Shown here piece by piece: positions 11,700-23,786 of a DNA stretch of 64,000 nt. The notes under the pieces were generated by a model, which made no database searches, was not told where the DNA came from, and was given only the letters and a program-made list of their open reading frames with translations. A program made the translations under genes and the position numbers. The stretch's first letter is position 1; every line of letters starts with the position of its first letter. The DNA is from Eumeta japonica (lineage: Eukaryota > Arthropoda > Insecta > Lepidoptera > Psychidae), in the NCBI GenBank assembly GCA_005406025.1, contig BGZK01000003.1, positions 124,001 to 188,000 of the forward strand, given 5' to 3'.

Positions 11700-12440
11700 A
11701 ATATTCATATTTAAAATTAATTCGACATCGAATATTTCAGTTTGCTCCATTTACGAACAGTGTTCATTTCAGTAATTCTCGTTATTAATGTGAATCAAAT
11801 TTTTCTTTGATATACTTTAAACATTAACCGTGTTATTAATACAATAGATGCCCGTTATAAGTAAATACATTTAAAACATATATCTTACCAGCCAAATAAC
11901 GTACGTACCTACAAAACCGGAGGGTGAGAATATTTATTACATTTGTGCAGCATATATTTAAGCAGTTCATAGATTTGTAATTTATTAATTTCGAATTCGT
12001 TATACATTTGCTTTGTGACAAATTTAAATATCGCTGCGTATTCGGGTTTTTTATCTTAAAAAAAAGCAATAATAATATATTTCCATTAGTTGTCAATGTT
12101 CAGTGAACGGGTTTTATAAATACGTAATTCATTTAACATAATATAGAAAATAAAATATATTTATTTTTTTGCTTTTGTTTATTTTATATACCTACTAGAT
12201 GTCCCGCCCACTTAGTTGGGTAATTTTTATTTATAAATAAAATGCCGAAGGATTTATGCAATTCGAAAAATGAAGTAGCCTAGAACCATCAACAAATCAT
12301 TACGCATCGAATGGTTCCAGTCCCATGTCTATACGTTTAGTAGTTTGTACGTGATTGACGAACAAAGACAACCTATTTTCATTATATATATGTATAGATT
12401 TGTTATATATATACGTTACATGTAATTAGACTGAATCTAC
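11700..12440. repeat. Insertion-like segment in the BEL leader
   Basis: This AT-rich stretch separates the leader from gag and is longer than BEL leaders usually are. Its right part (12195-12430) starts TACTAGATGTCCCGCCC and later has GTCTATACGTTTAGTAGTTT. A similar passage, GTCCCGTACTGATACGTTTAGTAGG, is at ~37530-37555. The shared words point to a dispersed LINE/SINE-type repeat inserted in the leader. Edges are not exact. Confidence 0.4.
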
Positions 12441-12735
12441 TGTGTGGGTAATGAAATACTAAAAGTGTGTTTCGACAGCTATTTCACTTGGTGACTTCTC
12501 GCCGGGCATGAGATCCCACTGCGTGTGCGATAATTAATTATCGCGAGCTGTAAGGTCAGCAACTGGCCTCACGGAGGATCGGCTGGCGGACCCAGTGATG
12601 TATCAGTGCCGTTTGTGTTTCAACATACTATCACGGTTTGTCTTACAGTCATTATTCGTCAATTTGTTTGTTTTCACTATTCGCATCTACAATTGTCCAT
12701 TTTCGCCTGTTTGGTACATTATATTTAATCCGATA

Positions 12736-13905
12736 ATGATGGCGGAAGACATAAAGGCTTCAATCTGCTCCCGAGGTACAATAAAATCGAGAGTTACGTT
12801 GTTTCAAATGCACGTAGACGTAATTTCAAAGCTCGAACCTAAGGTTGTTATTAAGCAACAACTCAATGAACTCCAGTTAAAACTGTCTCGACTTCAAGAG
12901 TTGTTTTCGCACTTTGATAAAATGCTGCAGATATAGAAGCGTTAGCACCTAATGATGATCAGCTCCTGGAAAGGGAAATTATAGAGAACAATTTTTGTTG
13001 TTTAATTTCTCGAGCTCAAATACTTATAGAAACTATTATCAACAAATTCTCTAATCAAATTAAATCCACATATAGCGATTTCGATGCTAGCAATAATTTC
13101 AATATTAAGTTACCTACTATAAACCTTCCAACTTTGATGGAGGTTATTTAAAGTGGCTTGAGTTTCGTGACACCTTTGATTCTTTAATCAACAAAAATGA
13201 CGCGAATCCTACAATAAATAAATTCCATTACTTACGATCTTCGTTGCTCTAGATACAATAATATTAAGCTTCTTATAAATAACCATTAATTCTTATAAAT
13301 CATTATTCTCGTTTGATACCATCTCGAAAGAATTATTTAGGTTTTTCCATACATGGTGGACTATTTCACAAAACATCTCAGAGCTCTTTTTACTTTAAAT
13401 GAGTCATGGGATACATTCATTATTTATTTGATGTCATCAAAATTAGATGGCGCCACAGGTCGAAAATGGGAAGAACAACAGAAACAGTTTGTAACAGTTA
13501 CCTAATTTAGAGAAATTTTGTTGTTTTTTGCGCATCAGAGCCGACATTTTAGAAACGATGCAATACAATAGAGGCGAAAACGCAAAAGGTGACAAACCTC
13601 CGCACTCAAAAAATACAAGAGTATCAAAATTATTCGTCACTGCAAGAGATACGCTTATTAACAAACCCTGCGTCGTTTGCAAACGACAATATTTTATTTA
13701 CAAATGTGACGATTTAAAAAAATTAAGCGTGAACTCGAGGTTAATTGAGGCTTCTAAGCACACACATTGCTTCAATTGACTTCGGTTAGGTCATAGTCCC
13801 TGTCGCTGCTTTAAGGGTTCTTGAAAAAACTGTGGAAAAAAGTACAATACGTTATTGCACAAGTCGCATAATAACAGTGAAATTAATAACAATAGTGAAA
13901 TTAAT
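12736..13905 (+). pseudogene. BEL/Pao gag, degenerate
   Basis: Translation starts best at the paired ATGs 12736/12739 (MMAEDIKASICSRGTIKSR), followed by a helical Glu/Leu-rich segment (LNELQLKLSRLQELF) that ends in a stop near 12934. Around 13110-13230 a frame-shifted LPTINLPT / FDGGYLKWLEFRDTF passage is the conserved 'LP-x-F-x-G' segment of Pao gag. At 13670-13860 there are zinc-knuckle remnants: CVVCKRQYFIYKC, then HCFN, LGHSPCRC and NCGKKYNTLLH, which together recall the C..C..H..C repeats and LLH ending of these gags. At least three frame changes or stops separate the pieces. Confidence 0.75.
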
Positions 13906-14219
13906 TCCACTGCCCCAACCCCCGTGCCTGTGTCTGCTAAGACGTCACGTCAAGTTATTGCTGTGCACAGCTATCATACAAATTATGAACCCAAAAAACA
14001 ATAAAACCTACCAAGCTTAGAGTCTTACTGGATAAGTGGCAGGCAATCTTTCTTTATAGTAGAGAACCTGCAAAAGAAACTTAATTTACCTTATACCTCC
14101 AGATCTCCAACTTACATATCTGGAATAAAAAATACAATGAACAATACAACAGGGTATTGCGATGTACAAATAAAATCACTAGTTAATTTGTTCCCCATAA
14201 AAGTTTCATGTTTAGTTAT

Positions 14220-14560
14220 GCCACAGATTACAAATAACTTGCCGTTAGTCGAAATAGATACATCACACCTTAACTTACCTTCAAATATTTAGTTGGCTGA
14301 CCCGGGTTTCTTTTATCCATCGCAAATACATATTTTGCTCGGAGCATATGTTCTGGGACATATGCTCATATTTCCGAATCAAATCAAAATCGGGCGACAA
14401 CAGGCAACCCTTCAAGATTCAAAACTAGGTTGGGTGATAGCAGGCCCAACATGCAACATCCCGCAATCATCAACGATAGTTTGCAATTTCTCTCAGGGTA
14501 TCAAAGATAGTCTATCAAGAAATTTGGGAAATAGAAGAAACTCCTTCAAATAATGAACGT
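14220..14560 (+). pseudogene. BEL/Pao pol: aspartic protease region
   Basis: Reading EIDTSHLNLPSNI, stop, then LADPGFFYPSQIHILLGA, then GRQQATLQDSKLGWVIAGP. This is the protease C-terminal part of BEL/Pao pol (LADP..F..P..I.ILLGAD, followed by LGW.I.GP). The family's aspartate after LLGA is replaced (LLGAYVLG). A stop lies just upstream of LADP, at ~14290. Confidence 0.75.
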
Positions 14561-15680
14561 ATTTTATCTAAACTTGAGCGCTATTGTGAAGATAATTTCA
14601 TAGAAAATACAAAACGTCTCGAACATGGTCGTTTCTCGGTCAAGACTCCTCTAAATGAGGCACCGGAAACAGCTTTAGGTGACTCTTACGTTATAGAAAA
14701 AAAGAGATTTTACACTTTATAAAAGAAACTTTATCGATATCCACAGTCAAAATTAGAATATAAGCAATTCAATCATAAATATCGAAAATTGGGCCATCTT
14801 TCACAAATTTGTTGTCCTTCACTAGAAAACTATTTACTCCACCATGTTTTAATTTGTGAATATAGCGAAACAACAAAGTTAAGAGTAGTTTTCGACCGCT
14901 TCATGAAAAACAACATCAGGCAAATGGTTCAATGATATCCAACTGGTGGGGTCCGTAGTTCAGAACGACCTTTTTTTCAATTTTGACTAGGTTTCGTCAA
15001 AATAAATATGTTATAACAGGTGATATTGAAAAAAATTACCGTCAAATTATGGCAAATGAGTCACAACGGCCTTCGCAGCTCATACTTTGGTGAGATGACG
15101 AAACTCAAGCGCTTACAAGTGTATAACTAAACACTTTGACTTATGGAACTGCATCGACTCTATTATTGAGCATCAGATGCCTACTTTAATTATTAGAAGA
15201 ATGTTCAGATCACAAAATAGCTAACGCCATCGAACACGATTTTTATGTCGATAATTTAAACACAAGTTCCAATTCAAAGGAAGAATTGTGAACTGTTGTT
15301 GATGGTGTTGTAAATAAATTATCCGAGTCATGCATGAAATTACGAAAATTTAGCACAAATGCACCGGATATTTTGAATATTGACTCGACAAAGGATAGTC
15401 AAAACTTTTGTAAGGATTCCACCGTATTAGGCTTTAAATGGTTGCCAGATACAGATGTATTGAAATTCCCGACTGAAGTTGAGATAGATACAAATATCAC
15501 AAAAAAAAAATACCACAATGCTCTGTGGTGGGAATGCGCTTTATTTCTAAGGAAATCAGAAAATAAATGGCCGCAATACACAGTTTCCAAAAACATTATA
15601 TTAACCGAAACGCGAGTTAGTCTACATATACAATGTGACACACATTTAATTACTTTTACGAGATAATCAAATCTCTTCAA
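14560..15680 (+). pseudogene. BEL/Pao pol: reverse transcriptase region
   Basis: Fragments in changing frames: EIEETPSNNERILSKLE, then GRFSVKTPLNEAPE, KLRVVFDRF, NDIQLVG, TRFRQNKYVITGDIE, then FYVDN at 15241-15255 and VLGFKWLPDTDVLKF. The order matches BEL/Pao reverse transcriptase. The catalytic YVDD motif is YVDN, so the second aspartate is lost, and several stops occur. The 3' part up to ~15666 remains open (MKLRKFSTNAPDILNIDSTK onwards). Confidence 0.8.
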
Positions 15681-15794
15681 ATTGCAAAGAATATTTGTCT
15701 ATGTCTTACGATTCATCAATAATTTAAAAAAACGAAAGAAAACAAATCTCATGGTTCGCTCACGTCTATCGAATTACGAATTCCCCTACGTATC

Positions 15795-17062
15795 TTGGCT
15801 AAGCTGTCACAAAGAAATTCATTTGCAGAGGACATTCATTCATTGACAAAAACCGGTGTAGTAAACCGCAAATTCAGAATATTGCCCTTAAATTCTGTTT
15901 TAGATGACAAGGGTTTACTAAGTGTTAGAGGACGTATTCAAGGGTCACCCGCTCCGTATGACAAAATACACTCCATTTTAATCGACTCCAAGTATCCCTT
16001 TGTCAAGCTTTTCTTTGCAAGAAAACATTTTCGCTTTCTGCAATGTAGATCGCAACAGTTGTTATATTTCATACGCGAACATTTCTGGGCCACTGGCAGT
16101 AGAATCCTCGCCACACAAACCGTAAACAAATGCGTTCTATGTACAAAAAAAGGGCAAAACTATTCAACCAATAATAGGAAACTTACCTCAACCTAGTGTA
16201 AGTCCTGTTTTTCCATTCAAAACCTGTGGCGCCAAATTTGCTGGTCCACTTTGTATATCTAGTCGTAAAGGTCGTTATGCTAAGTCAACAAAGTGCTATT
16301 TACGCGTTTTTGTATGTTTTTCTACGAAAGCTCTGCATCTAGAAGTTGTAAGTGATTTGAGTGCGATCTCTTTCATATTGTACCTCCGTCGATTTATTTC
16401 CAGACTTGAAAAACCACGCACCATATTCTGCAACAACGGTAAGAATTTTGTGGGGCGAGTAGTGAGCTAAAAATAATGTTAAACCATGCTGATGGGTTTG
16501 TTACTGATTTCTGTGCCAGTGAAGGCGTCGATTTTAAATTTAACCCAGCTTACGCACCTATTTCGGTGGTAGCTGGGAGGTCGACATTAAGTCCGCAAAA
16601 TATCATTTAAAAAGAGCTGTAAGAAACCCTAGTTTAACTTTTGACAAATTAATAACACTGCAATACTGAATTCTCGTCCGTCAACACCCATGTCTGCGAA
16701 TCCATCTGACTTTAATCTATTAACACCGGGGTACTTTCTTATTGGGCGTCCATTATCGTGGTTGTAAAAATCTCTTTAGATCGATACCAGCAATTAGAGC
16801 ATCTAAAGTAACATTTATGGACACGATGGTCACAGAAATTCTTTACTGAGTTACAACAGCGCATAATATGGCCTCAAAATAAACGATGCAATGAGAAGGT
16901 TGGAGATATGGTCGTAATGAAGGATGACCGTTTGCCGCCAATAAAGTGAATTGTGGGACGCATCAGCAAACTTTAAACTGGATCTGAAGCTGGAGCCTGC
17001 CGAATTGTAGATGTTTCAATGTCAAGGGGCATTTTTCGAAGAACACATACCAAGGTCTATTT
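15795..17062 (+). pseudogene. BEL/Pao pol: integrase region
   Basis: An open stretch of 133 codons (15795-16193) covers the zinc-binding part: LPLNSVLDDKGLLSVRGRI, then FWATGSRILA and CVLCTKK. The core follows at 16200-16960 with frame changes: GAKFAGPLCI, YLRVFVCFSTKALHLEVVSD, then IFCNNGKNF, where the family usually has a catalytic aspartate in DNG. The tail GSEAGACRIVDVSMSRGIFR is the conserved C-terminal end (R..V.T..G...R) and marks the end of pol at about 17060. Similarity stops where the antisense LINE fragment begins. Confidence 0.8.
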
Positions 17063-18105
17063 CTAGTGCGTCAGCCCAAATGGATATTCCGTAGGTGAGC
17101 ACCGACGTGACTACAGATGACAATAATAGCCGTCTACTCTGCTTTGGACCTCCGACGTTCGGCATCAGTCGTGCGAGACTAGCTCTTACTGCTGATGCTT
17201 TAGTACAGACGTGTTCCACTTGCTGCTTAAAGTTGAGTCGGGCATCAAGCTTCACCCCCAGATATCGTATATGAGGTTGTGATGTGATTTCTTGGTCTCC
17301 GACTTTTAGCGTAATTGTTTCAATTTTTTTCCGGCTGGTAATAAGCACTGCTTCGGTCTTCTGCTTGGCCAGTTGTAAGTTCACTGAATCCATCCACTGG
17401 TTGATCTGTTTAAAGTGATGTCAAACAGATGTTGAATCTCGTCGAGATGTTTGGCGACGATCACTGCGGCAACATCATCTGCATACGCTACAAGTTTGAC
17501 ACATCTTGGAAGATTCAATCTCAGAAGACCATCGTACATGATATTCCACAGGGTGGACCGAGAACAGAGCCTGCGGAACACCACCGGTTACATCATATTC
17601 TTTTGGGCCATTCTTCGTGTCGTATTTCAGCACTCTATCTGTGAAGTAACTAACCACTAGTCTGCGCAGATATGCTGGCACGTTCTTCTCGTCGAGAGCT
17701 TGCATGATGCAGTCCCAATTGGCGGAGTTGAAAGCATTTCTGATGTCCAACGCAGCTACCAGGCAATACTTCTTCGCTCCACCCTTCCATCTTGTTCCTG
17801 CGATGGCCTCCTTCGCTGTATTAACAACCAGACTGATTGCGTCCAGGGTCGATCGTCCTTTCCGAAATCCATACTGATTGTCTGCGAGGAGTGGGTCGAC
17901 TACTGCATCTATTCGCTGGTGAATTATACGCTCGAATATCTTGCCCGCCGTGTCTAACATGCAGAGTGGACGGTAAGATGACGGTTCTTCTGGTGGTTTC
18001 TTACCTTTCGGTAGCAGTACCAATCGTTGCTGTTTCCACTTACGAGGAAAAGTCCCCTCCTTGAGGCATGAGTAGGGGCACGAGCACGAGCTTCTTGGAA
18101 ACAAA
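17063..18105 (-). pseudogene. R1-type LINE reverse transcriptase fragment, antisense inside the BEL element
   Basis: On the minus strand, from ~18090 down, the frame reads GTFPRKWKQQRLVLLPKGKK, SSYRPLCMLDTAGKIFERI, NQYGFRKGRSTLDAI, ALDIRNAFNSANWD, VPAYLRRLVVSYFTDR, and in another frame LVAYADDVAAVIVA (17461-17490) and IRYLGVKLDARLNF. These are successive reverse-transcriptase motifs of R1-like non-LTR elements. The catalytic YADD is intact. A frameshift near 17555-17570 removes the GSVLGP part of the PQGSVLGP motif. Both ends are missing: it starts inside RT and ends after YGISIWADALEI, with no 3' UTR or poly-A. Normal target-primed insertion leaves an intact 3' end, so this is an internal piece acquired another way. 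Confidence 0.85.
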
Positions 18106-18111
18106 ATTTCC

Positions 18112-18125
18112 AAAGGGGGCGGGGA
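18112..18125 (+). other. Polypurine tract of the BEL/Pao element
   Basis: AAAGGGGGCGGGGA sits immediately before the 3' LTR and matches the expected plus-strand primer position, with one pyrimidine interruption. It bounds the right side of the antisense LINE fragment. Confidence 0.75.
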
Positions 18126-18295
18126 TTTTAACGCACATCAATAGCCCAGGCGACAGAGGGACGGCGCGCGGTATAAGCCCACACTCATTGCGCAGGCACC
18201 GAAACGTATACATTTATTACGAGCATTAACTGAAATAAAATAATATTGTCTAAATATCACGAAGATTATTTATGTCCAAAACTCAACCTTTAACT
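18126..18295 (+). repeat. 3' LTR of the BEL/Pao element
   Basis: 170 bp aligned without gaps to 11316-11485. It contains AACGCACATCA, AGCCCACACTCA, CGTATACATTT and ACGAGCATTAA in the same order. Its first two bases are TT rather than TG and it ends AACT rather than GACA, so the terminal dinucleotides have decayed. It is followed by GTCCC, the target duplication. Confidence 0.9.
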
Positions 18296-18300
18296 GTCCC

Positions 18301-19936
18301 CGATGGTAAAATAAATTAGTCTCACTCACAGATTGTTAACTGTTAGGGGAAGTTTAATTATAAAGTCCAAAAATCTCAGCGATATAACCTCTGCAAACTC
18401 CCCAACAATAAATAATGTTCGCAGATAGCAGTGAAAGGAAAAAATCAATGTTAATCACATACAATATTATTTTCAAAAACGTCAGTATCATAAACGTAAC
18501 ACGGTTAACACTTATAATTGTAATCTAACACTAATACTATACTATCATTACAAAACACGTCTCTATCGTAAAAAATTAAAGCAATAGCGAATAAGGAAAA
18601 TACCTAATAGCTTCAATGCAAGTTCACGACCGACCGCAGCTGTGCGACGCGGATAACCACACATCCCGCTTGGCAATGTAGAGCTGGAGGATGAGGTATC
18701 GTAGATGATCGTTAGCTATTGCTAAGATGGGGAGTCCGTGAATTTTTAAGTGAATTTTCTATTCTCAGAAACGGATACTTCAATGACTATGGTTTATTTG
18801 GTAAAGTTATAAAAAAGAAGGAGACTATGAATATTTGCGGAAAGATGCATGATCGATTCCATACAGAATAATAAAATCATAGACATCGTGTGCTTATACA
18901 TTAAAGATTTTTGCAAAAAGAAAAAAATGAATTCGACAAATGGTAAGTAATATCCGAATTAAACCGACAACAGAGAAAAACAAAATAAAAAATATTTTTG
19001 TCCTTTTGTCGCTTTGTCTGCTTGTTTGAACGCGTATCACGCAAAAACCTCTTAATCACTTAAAAAACTCCATTTTTTGATAAAAACAGTGTTTGAGAGA
19101 AGATTGAAATCAATATCGGTTCAGCTTTTAAATTACTAACAGAACAGACATCGAGATTAAGAGTCGTAACGAGATTGCTTCAAAGTAGAACAATTCAGCA
19201 GAAATATGGGTGTTTTTGATGTTAGAGTTTACGTTCCTCTGGGATCACTTCATCAGGATTGAGATCTGATATCGGAATTGAGAGCGAAACCGAGGTAAGG
19301 ATCGTGGCTAAAATCGTGATCGGCCGATATAAGTGGCGAAGGAAATCACTTTAGTCCAAGTGGGCGCTGCCGCGAAAAGTAGTCTGAAATAAAAAGCAGT
19401 ATATGCGTGTAGAGTATTGTTGAGGCACGCACGGAGGAAAACCCGTAACAATAATGTAACACTCGATTCGGGCCCGGAAATTCATTTTAAATTAACGACA
19501 AATCAAATATGAAATTATTAAAATACCCTTGCTCACATTTATTACGCCGCCCCGCCACGAGAAACAAGACAATTATGCGAAAATTCGCAAATCCACGTGC
19601 CGGAGATCCTTTCGCATATTTTAAAATAACAAAGAAAATTTTCACATTTTTAAAACGCGTAATAGCCGGCTATAATTAGGGTGCGCGTGTGGACTCAGGA
19701 AATAGCACACCGCACACACGAATCACAGCTGCTCATGAAACCAAAGAAAATTACTTTTTTTCATAGCTTTTTAATGTATGCATGCAAGTTTTGTAGCATT
19801 ATAAACTTACCGTTCGTTAGAATTCTAATGTAGTATGCATTGGATTTTGCTTCTATGCGCTAGGATATCATTTGAAAACTGTTGCATATATAGTTGATGA
19901 AGTATGAGTTTAAGTTTAATAACAATATATGTCTAA
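18301..19936. other. Right flank of the BEL element; no gene seen
   Basis: Mixed AT-rich DNA. Less AT-rich patches occur at 18610-18730 and 19250-19480. TAGAGTATTGTTGAGGCACG at 19410-19429 recurs in slightly changed form at 26205-26224 (18 of 20 identical), so both may belong to an unrecognised repeat. Confidence 0.35.
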
Positions 19937-20025
19937 AAACCTCTTCCACTATCTCTTTTTAAGCTGACGTTTTATAAAAAGTCACTTTTAAAATATGTCT
20001 TCCAAGTCCTCCTTTGAACTGTTGT
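19937..20025 (+). repeat. One arm of a foldback MITE
   Basis: ACCTCTTCCACTATCTC, then AAAAAGTCACTTTTAAAAT and TCTTCCAAGTCCTCCTTTGAAC follow the same order as the left arm of the foldback element at 47896-48110 (CCTTCCACCACCTCC, AAAAAGTCACTTTCAAAAT, TTCCACTTCCTACTTTTAAC). Only one arm is present. Confidence 0.5.
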
Positions 20026-21440
20026 TCGGACTAAAGCCTGTTATAGATGACGTGATTAAAGCCTTAGATGGTGGATGAAGCTCTAAGTTTGTTATTTCAG
20101 ATGACCGGCTGAGCTTTCACAGGTACGTATTAAATTTTTGCTAATTCTGATTTGGGTTTTTCTTAAATTGATTCAATTGATTATTCGTTCCCATTCAACA
20201 CTATAACATGGCAAATTTGATGGATTAAACACCAGCAGAGTTATCGAAACTTATATCGTAAAAGGCTGTATTCTGTTTGCTGTCATAAGATATTTCTGAA
20301 AAATTAAATGAATTGGAATAGTTAAAAAAAGTAATATGTAAAATCTCAGGTTTCGAATTGGGCCTTTTATGATGGCAATATAAGCTTATATTATTACTTT
20401 TACCAATGTCGATACAGCCAAAAGTAAAAAAATAAAATATATCGGCGTTGGTGTACGAGTCACGATGACGATCTATCGATGGTGGTCGTAGTATAAATGC
20501 TGTTAAGCATCAAGTATTTATTTTCTACTGAAAATTTCCTAAGATGCCTGAGGATGATCAGACAAATAAAAATCAAGCCAAAGCATGCTAATTCTTATGA
20601 ATATAAACTTACTTTCATGGTCACAACAAAATAAATATAAATTTATTTCGTGGTATTGATTCTATAGATTGTAGCGGGTTGTTGTGGTTGCAATGCAAAA
20701 CAATATATTTATTATATACTATATATTTTATCCTCCTTGTGGATCACTAGCGGTCTCATAATTCTCGTTTTTTTATGGTTTTTAAAAATATAATACGAGT
20801 TTATTCCTGAACTTAGATTATTCAAAGCTATCAAGCATACCTTTCATACTGTACCTGTACATGAAATTATCTTTTAATGCAACTAGTACAATATAGTTGC
20901 ATTAATTTTGTTTAGTGTACAAAATTATAAACAATAGAAATAGGCCAAGTTTTATGAAACTAGTGAAGTAGCGAAAATACATCTGCTACAAGGTAGTGGC
21001 GTCGATTAAGTCACTGAAAGTGTGTAAGCTTCAATAGAGCCGCTTAGTGGTTATTTCATGGTGTTAAAGCAGAGGAAATTGCAAGTGGAAGCCGCTTACG
21101 GATGGCATAAACGTTTATGACACTAACTTTGTCCGCGGAATTTGATCGACTTCAAGGAATAATACATAGTAATTCATTCAGTCCTTCCTTGAGCTGGTTG
21201 TAGCGAGGAAGAAATCTATAAAATAGAACTTTTATAGTTTATTTAAGATAAAAATTAGGTAATACTTTCTAAATTTTAAAGCTTTGTGTATATAGTACTC
21301 CACTTGGAACTGTTACGTTAGTTAAAATGACAAAAGGCAAATAATTTCAACTTTTGAATATTGATGGCACAATGTAACCATTAAGAAAAGCCTTAATAGG
21401 CATTCTGATACCTGATGGAATTTTCAATTTTATAATAAAC
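20026..21440. other. AT-rich intergenic sequence
   Basis: No gene or classifiable repeat. The moderately GC-containing patch 20995-21180 has no open frame of interest. Confidence 0.35.
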
Positions 21441-21444
21441 TATA

Positions 21445-21620
21445 TTTTACGCGCGGCTCCGTCCGTGATGACATACAACGTATTCCTTCCAATTTTATAT
21501 TGATCGATCTCTTTTTCAGTCATGATCACGGTCCCATTCCTCATTTCAATTCCGGTTCCACTATCTGTTACCTGATCCCGATCAACTTAGATTGTCGCGA
21601 CTCCCGCGCCACTCGAAGCC
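21445..21620 (+). repeat. Dispersed repeat with a GATCCC/GGTTCC word pattern
   Basis: Begins near TTTTACGCGCGGCTCCG and continues with repeated words such as CACGGTCCCATTCC, CAATTCCGGTTCCAC and CTGATCCCGATCAAC. Similar head and word pattern occur at ~44187-44450 and 61289-61650. See the separate finding on this family. Confidence 0.45.
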
Positions 21621-23786
21621 ACATGCGCATACGCACTGGTGTACATTCTTTTGTCCCGTCCTTATGAATTCACAGCTTAGCGATTTTCAAGCACTTTAAT
21701 TTCACTGCGCATTTACAGGTACAGTATTTTGTCATGACGCCTTTTTTCCATATTTACTTCCACTGAAGCTAAGCCAAAATTTAAATAACCATCCTCGTAC
21801 TTACTACATTTACGTTATTATTTTCTGCATCCTCACCGATTCCTCGTCACTGTATATAAGAACTTGAGTAGCTAATAAAGGACGCAGTGAACGATGTGTG
21901 CGACGCGCCGCCATTTGAATTTTTCAGTTTGTTTGGGAAGTAAACAGGCGCGCCGCACGGCGCTCTAGGACACCGCGGTGTACACTTTGAGAACAGCTGC
22001 CATAACCAATCGAGATTGTTTATTTAATGCATTTATGAATATACAACCGTTTTCTGCCCGCTGCGCTGTTTGTTAATTTAAATTCAGCAATGGTTGTTCG
22101 CTATCGTGATGCCGGTACCGATGTCGATTTTCGTCTTTTCTCGGATGTTATTGCTATTTTTCTGGTGTTTATAAACATTTTTTTATATGAAAAATATTCC
22201 ATTGTATATTAAACGAAATAACCTTTATGCGAAATTGTACTACTACATCCGTTTAGCCATTTCAAAGATTATCCCAGACAAAGGAACAGACAAACTCCTA
22301 ACTGTCTATATAGCCTATCATGTTATATAGCCTGTCATTTGAATAATTGTATATTCGAACGGGATTCCAAATTTCGTAAAGATCGGTCACCCGTTGTTTA
22401 GTTATAAGAACTCGTACAATTGACGGACAGACCAAAAATTAAAAAACGGAAATTAATGAATAAATGTATCATAAAACGAATATTTATGACAAAGTGCTAT
22501 AAAAATATTTATTTACAGACAAAGTCTACAGATTTAGACATATAGTAGTGTGGATATAATATACAATAATTTAAAAAAAATAACTAAGAAACTTCTTAAT
22601 GAGATCTGTCTCTTACGGTTTTATGGACAATTATTATCATTGTAAAGCACGAAATAAATAGCTATACTAATTTATACATAAAATAAGTATATACACTTAT
22701 TTTGCGCCGTAAAGCTATGAAGCAAGCTGTACATTTATCCGGTTAGGAATATTTGAAATCTTTATGAAATCACAACTCATGTTCATGAAACAATAATCTC
22801 ATTCTTTAAACATTGGTCTATTATTTTCAGAGTTAAATTTAATGCGTAGGTACATACGAATTTACATTAATGAATACTTGTAATGTCTCTGCAGCTATAG
22901 CATTAAGTTAAGCATTACAGTAATAGAAAATCCCATGATTTTGCCGTTGTAGGTTAGTTCAATAAATAATTTGTCCGTTCGCGTTTGCCGCTTCGCCGCC
23001 CGCCGATAGAAGGCCGTTGGGCTGTTTCCCGTTCGCGTCGTCTTCTGTGTGGAACTCATGGACTGCTTAGTGGGAATAGAAAAAACTCCCATAATGTACG
23101 TGTCAACGGAAGGCAAATAAAAATGTCACGGTTAATATTTAAAACCTATATACTCACGAAACTTATAGGCGACTGGAGATATATACTTGTTCCTGTAATA
23201 AGTTCAAATAAACGGGTGGCCAAAAGTCCGTATGATCCTGGATGCAGGCTTTCTATAATGTAGAATGCAATATATGTGGGAATAGCGTCATCGCGCATTT
23301 AGAAATTACCTTTTTTTATATTTTTTTAACGTTATTCATTAAGTGGCAACATTAGGAACTGTGAAAAATATAGACAGACGACAAGGACGACGTTCTGTGT
23401 TAGAATACGATGTGGTGATTGTTTGTTATTAAATAAAAGTTTATCAAGAACAGTCCCGTGAATTTCGATCAAGCAATCCCACATATATACATATTTATGT
23501 AATTCAAATATTAAAACAATACAACTTAAAAGAAGATAAATAAAGAAATTGCCTCAGAATGGTCTTAAATATATTATAGCAATGTCTAGTGATAACGTCT
23601 TTTACGAGAATATATGATCGTTTACACAGTGAGTACATTAGGCGGCGAGGCGCGACATGGGCTGCGGTGAGTGGCAGGTATTAGGCGAAATGAATTTAAA
23701 GTCTGCCCTCCGCGTTCGTGTGTTATCGGTCATTTTCTTTTATTTTTGCCTATTGACCGATGTTAGATTTTAAAAATGTGTAAAAT
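21621..23786. other. Intergenic sequence with GC-rich patches
   Basis: GC-rich patches at 21890-21985 (GCGACGCGCCGCC, AGGCGCGCCGCAC), 22975-23060 and 23640-23720 may be CpG-rich regulatory or 5' transcript regions, but no start codon with a credible frame was found. Positions 22230-22440 contain words (CGAACGGGATTCC, AAAGATCGG, GACGGACAGACC) typical of LINE-derived 3' tails. Confidence 0.35.

Larger units (their letters stand above)
11311..18300 (+). mobile_element. BEL/Pao LTR retrotransposon, complete ends, dead, with nested insertions
   Basis: The element proper is 11316-18295, flanked by a 5-bp target duplication GTCCC (11311-11315 and 18296-18300). It has 170-bp LTRs, a primer site starting TGGTGACCCC, gag with zinc-knuckle remnants, a pol with protease, reverse transcriptase and integrase in BEL/Pao order, and a polypurine tract next to the 3' LTR. 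All coding parts are interrupted by stops and frameshifts. By hand alignment the two LTRs differ at about 28 of 170 positions without gaps, so insertion was ancient. It carries at least one foreign segment: an antisense LINE fragment at ~17063-18105. A second repeat-like segment lies in the leader at ~11700-12430. Confidence 0.9.

Noticed and set aside
12527..12544. 18-bp perfect palindrome GCGATAATTAATTATCGC in the BEL leader
   Set aside because: Mostly AT-simple and short; expected by chance at this composition, so not listed as a finding.
18062..18113. MEILFPRSS.. start for the LINE reverse transcriptase frame
   Set aside because: The first codons are antisense to the BEL polypurine tract; the LINE sequence proper starts only at about 18085-18105.
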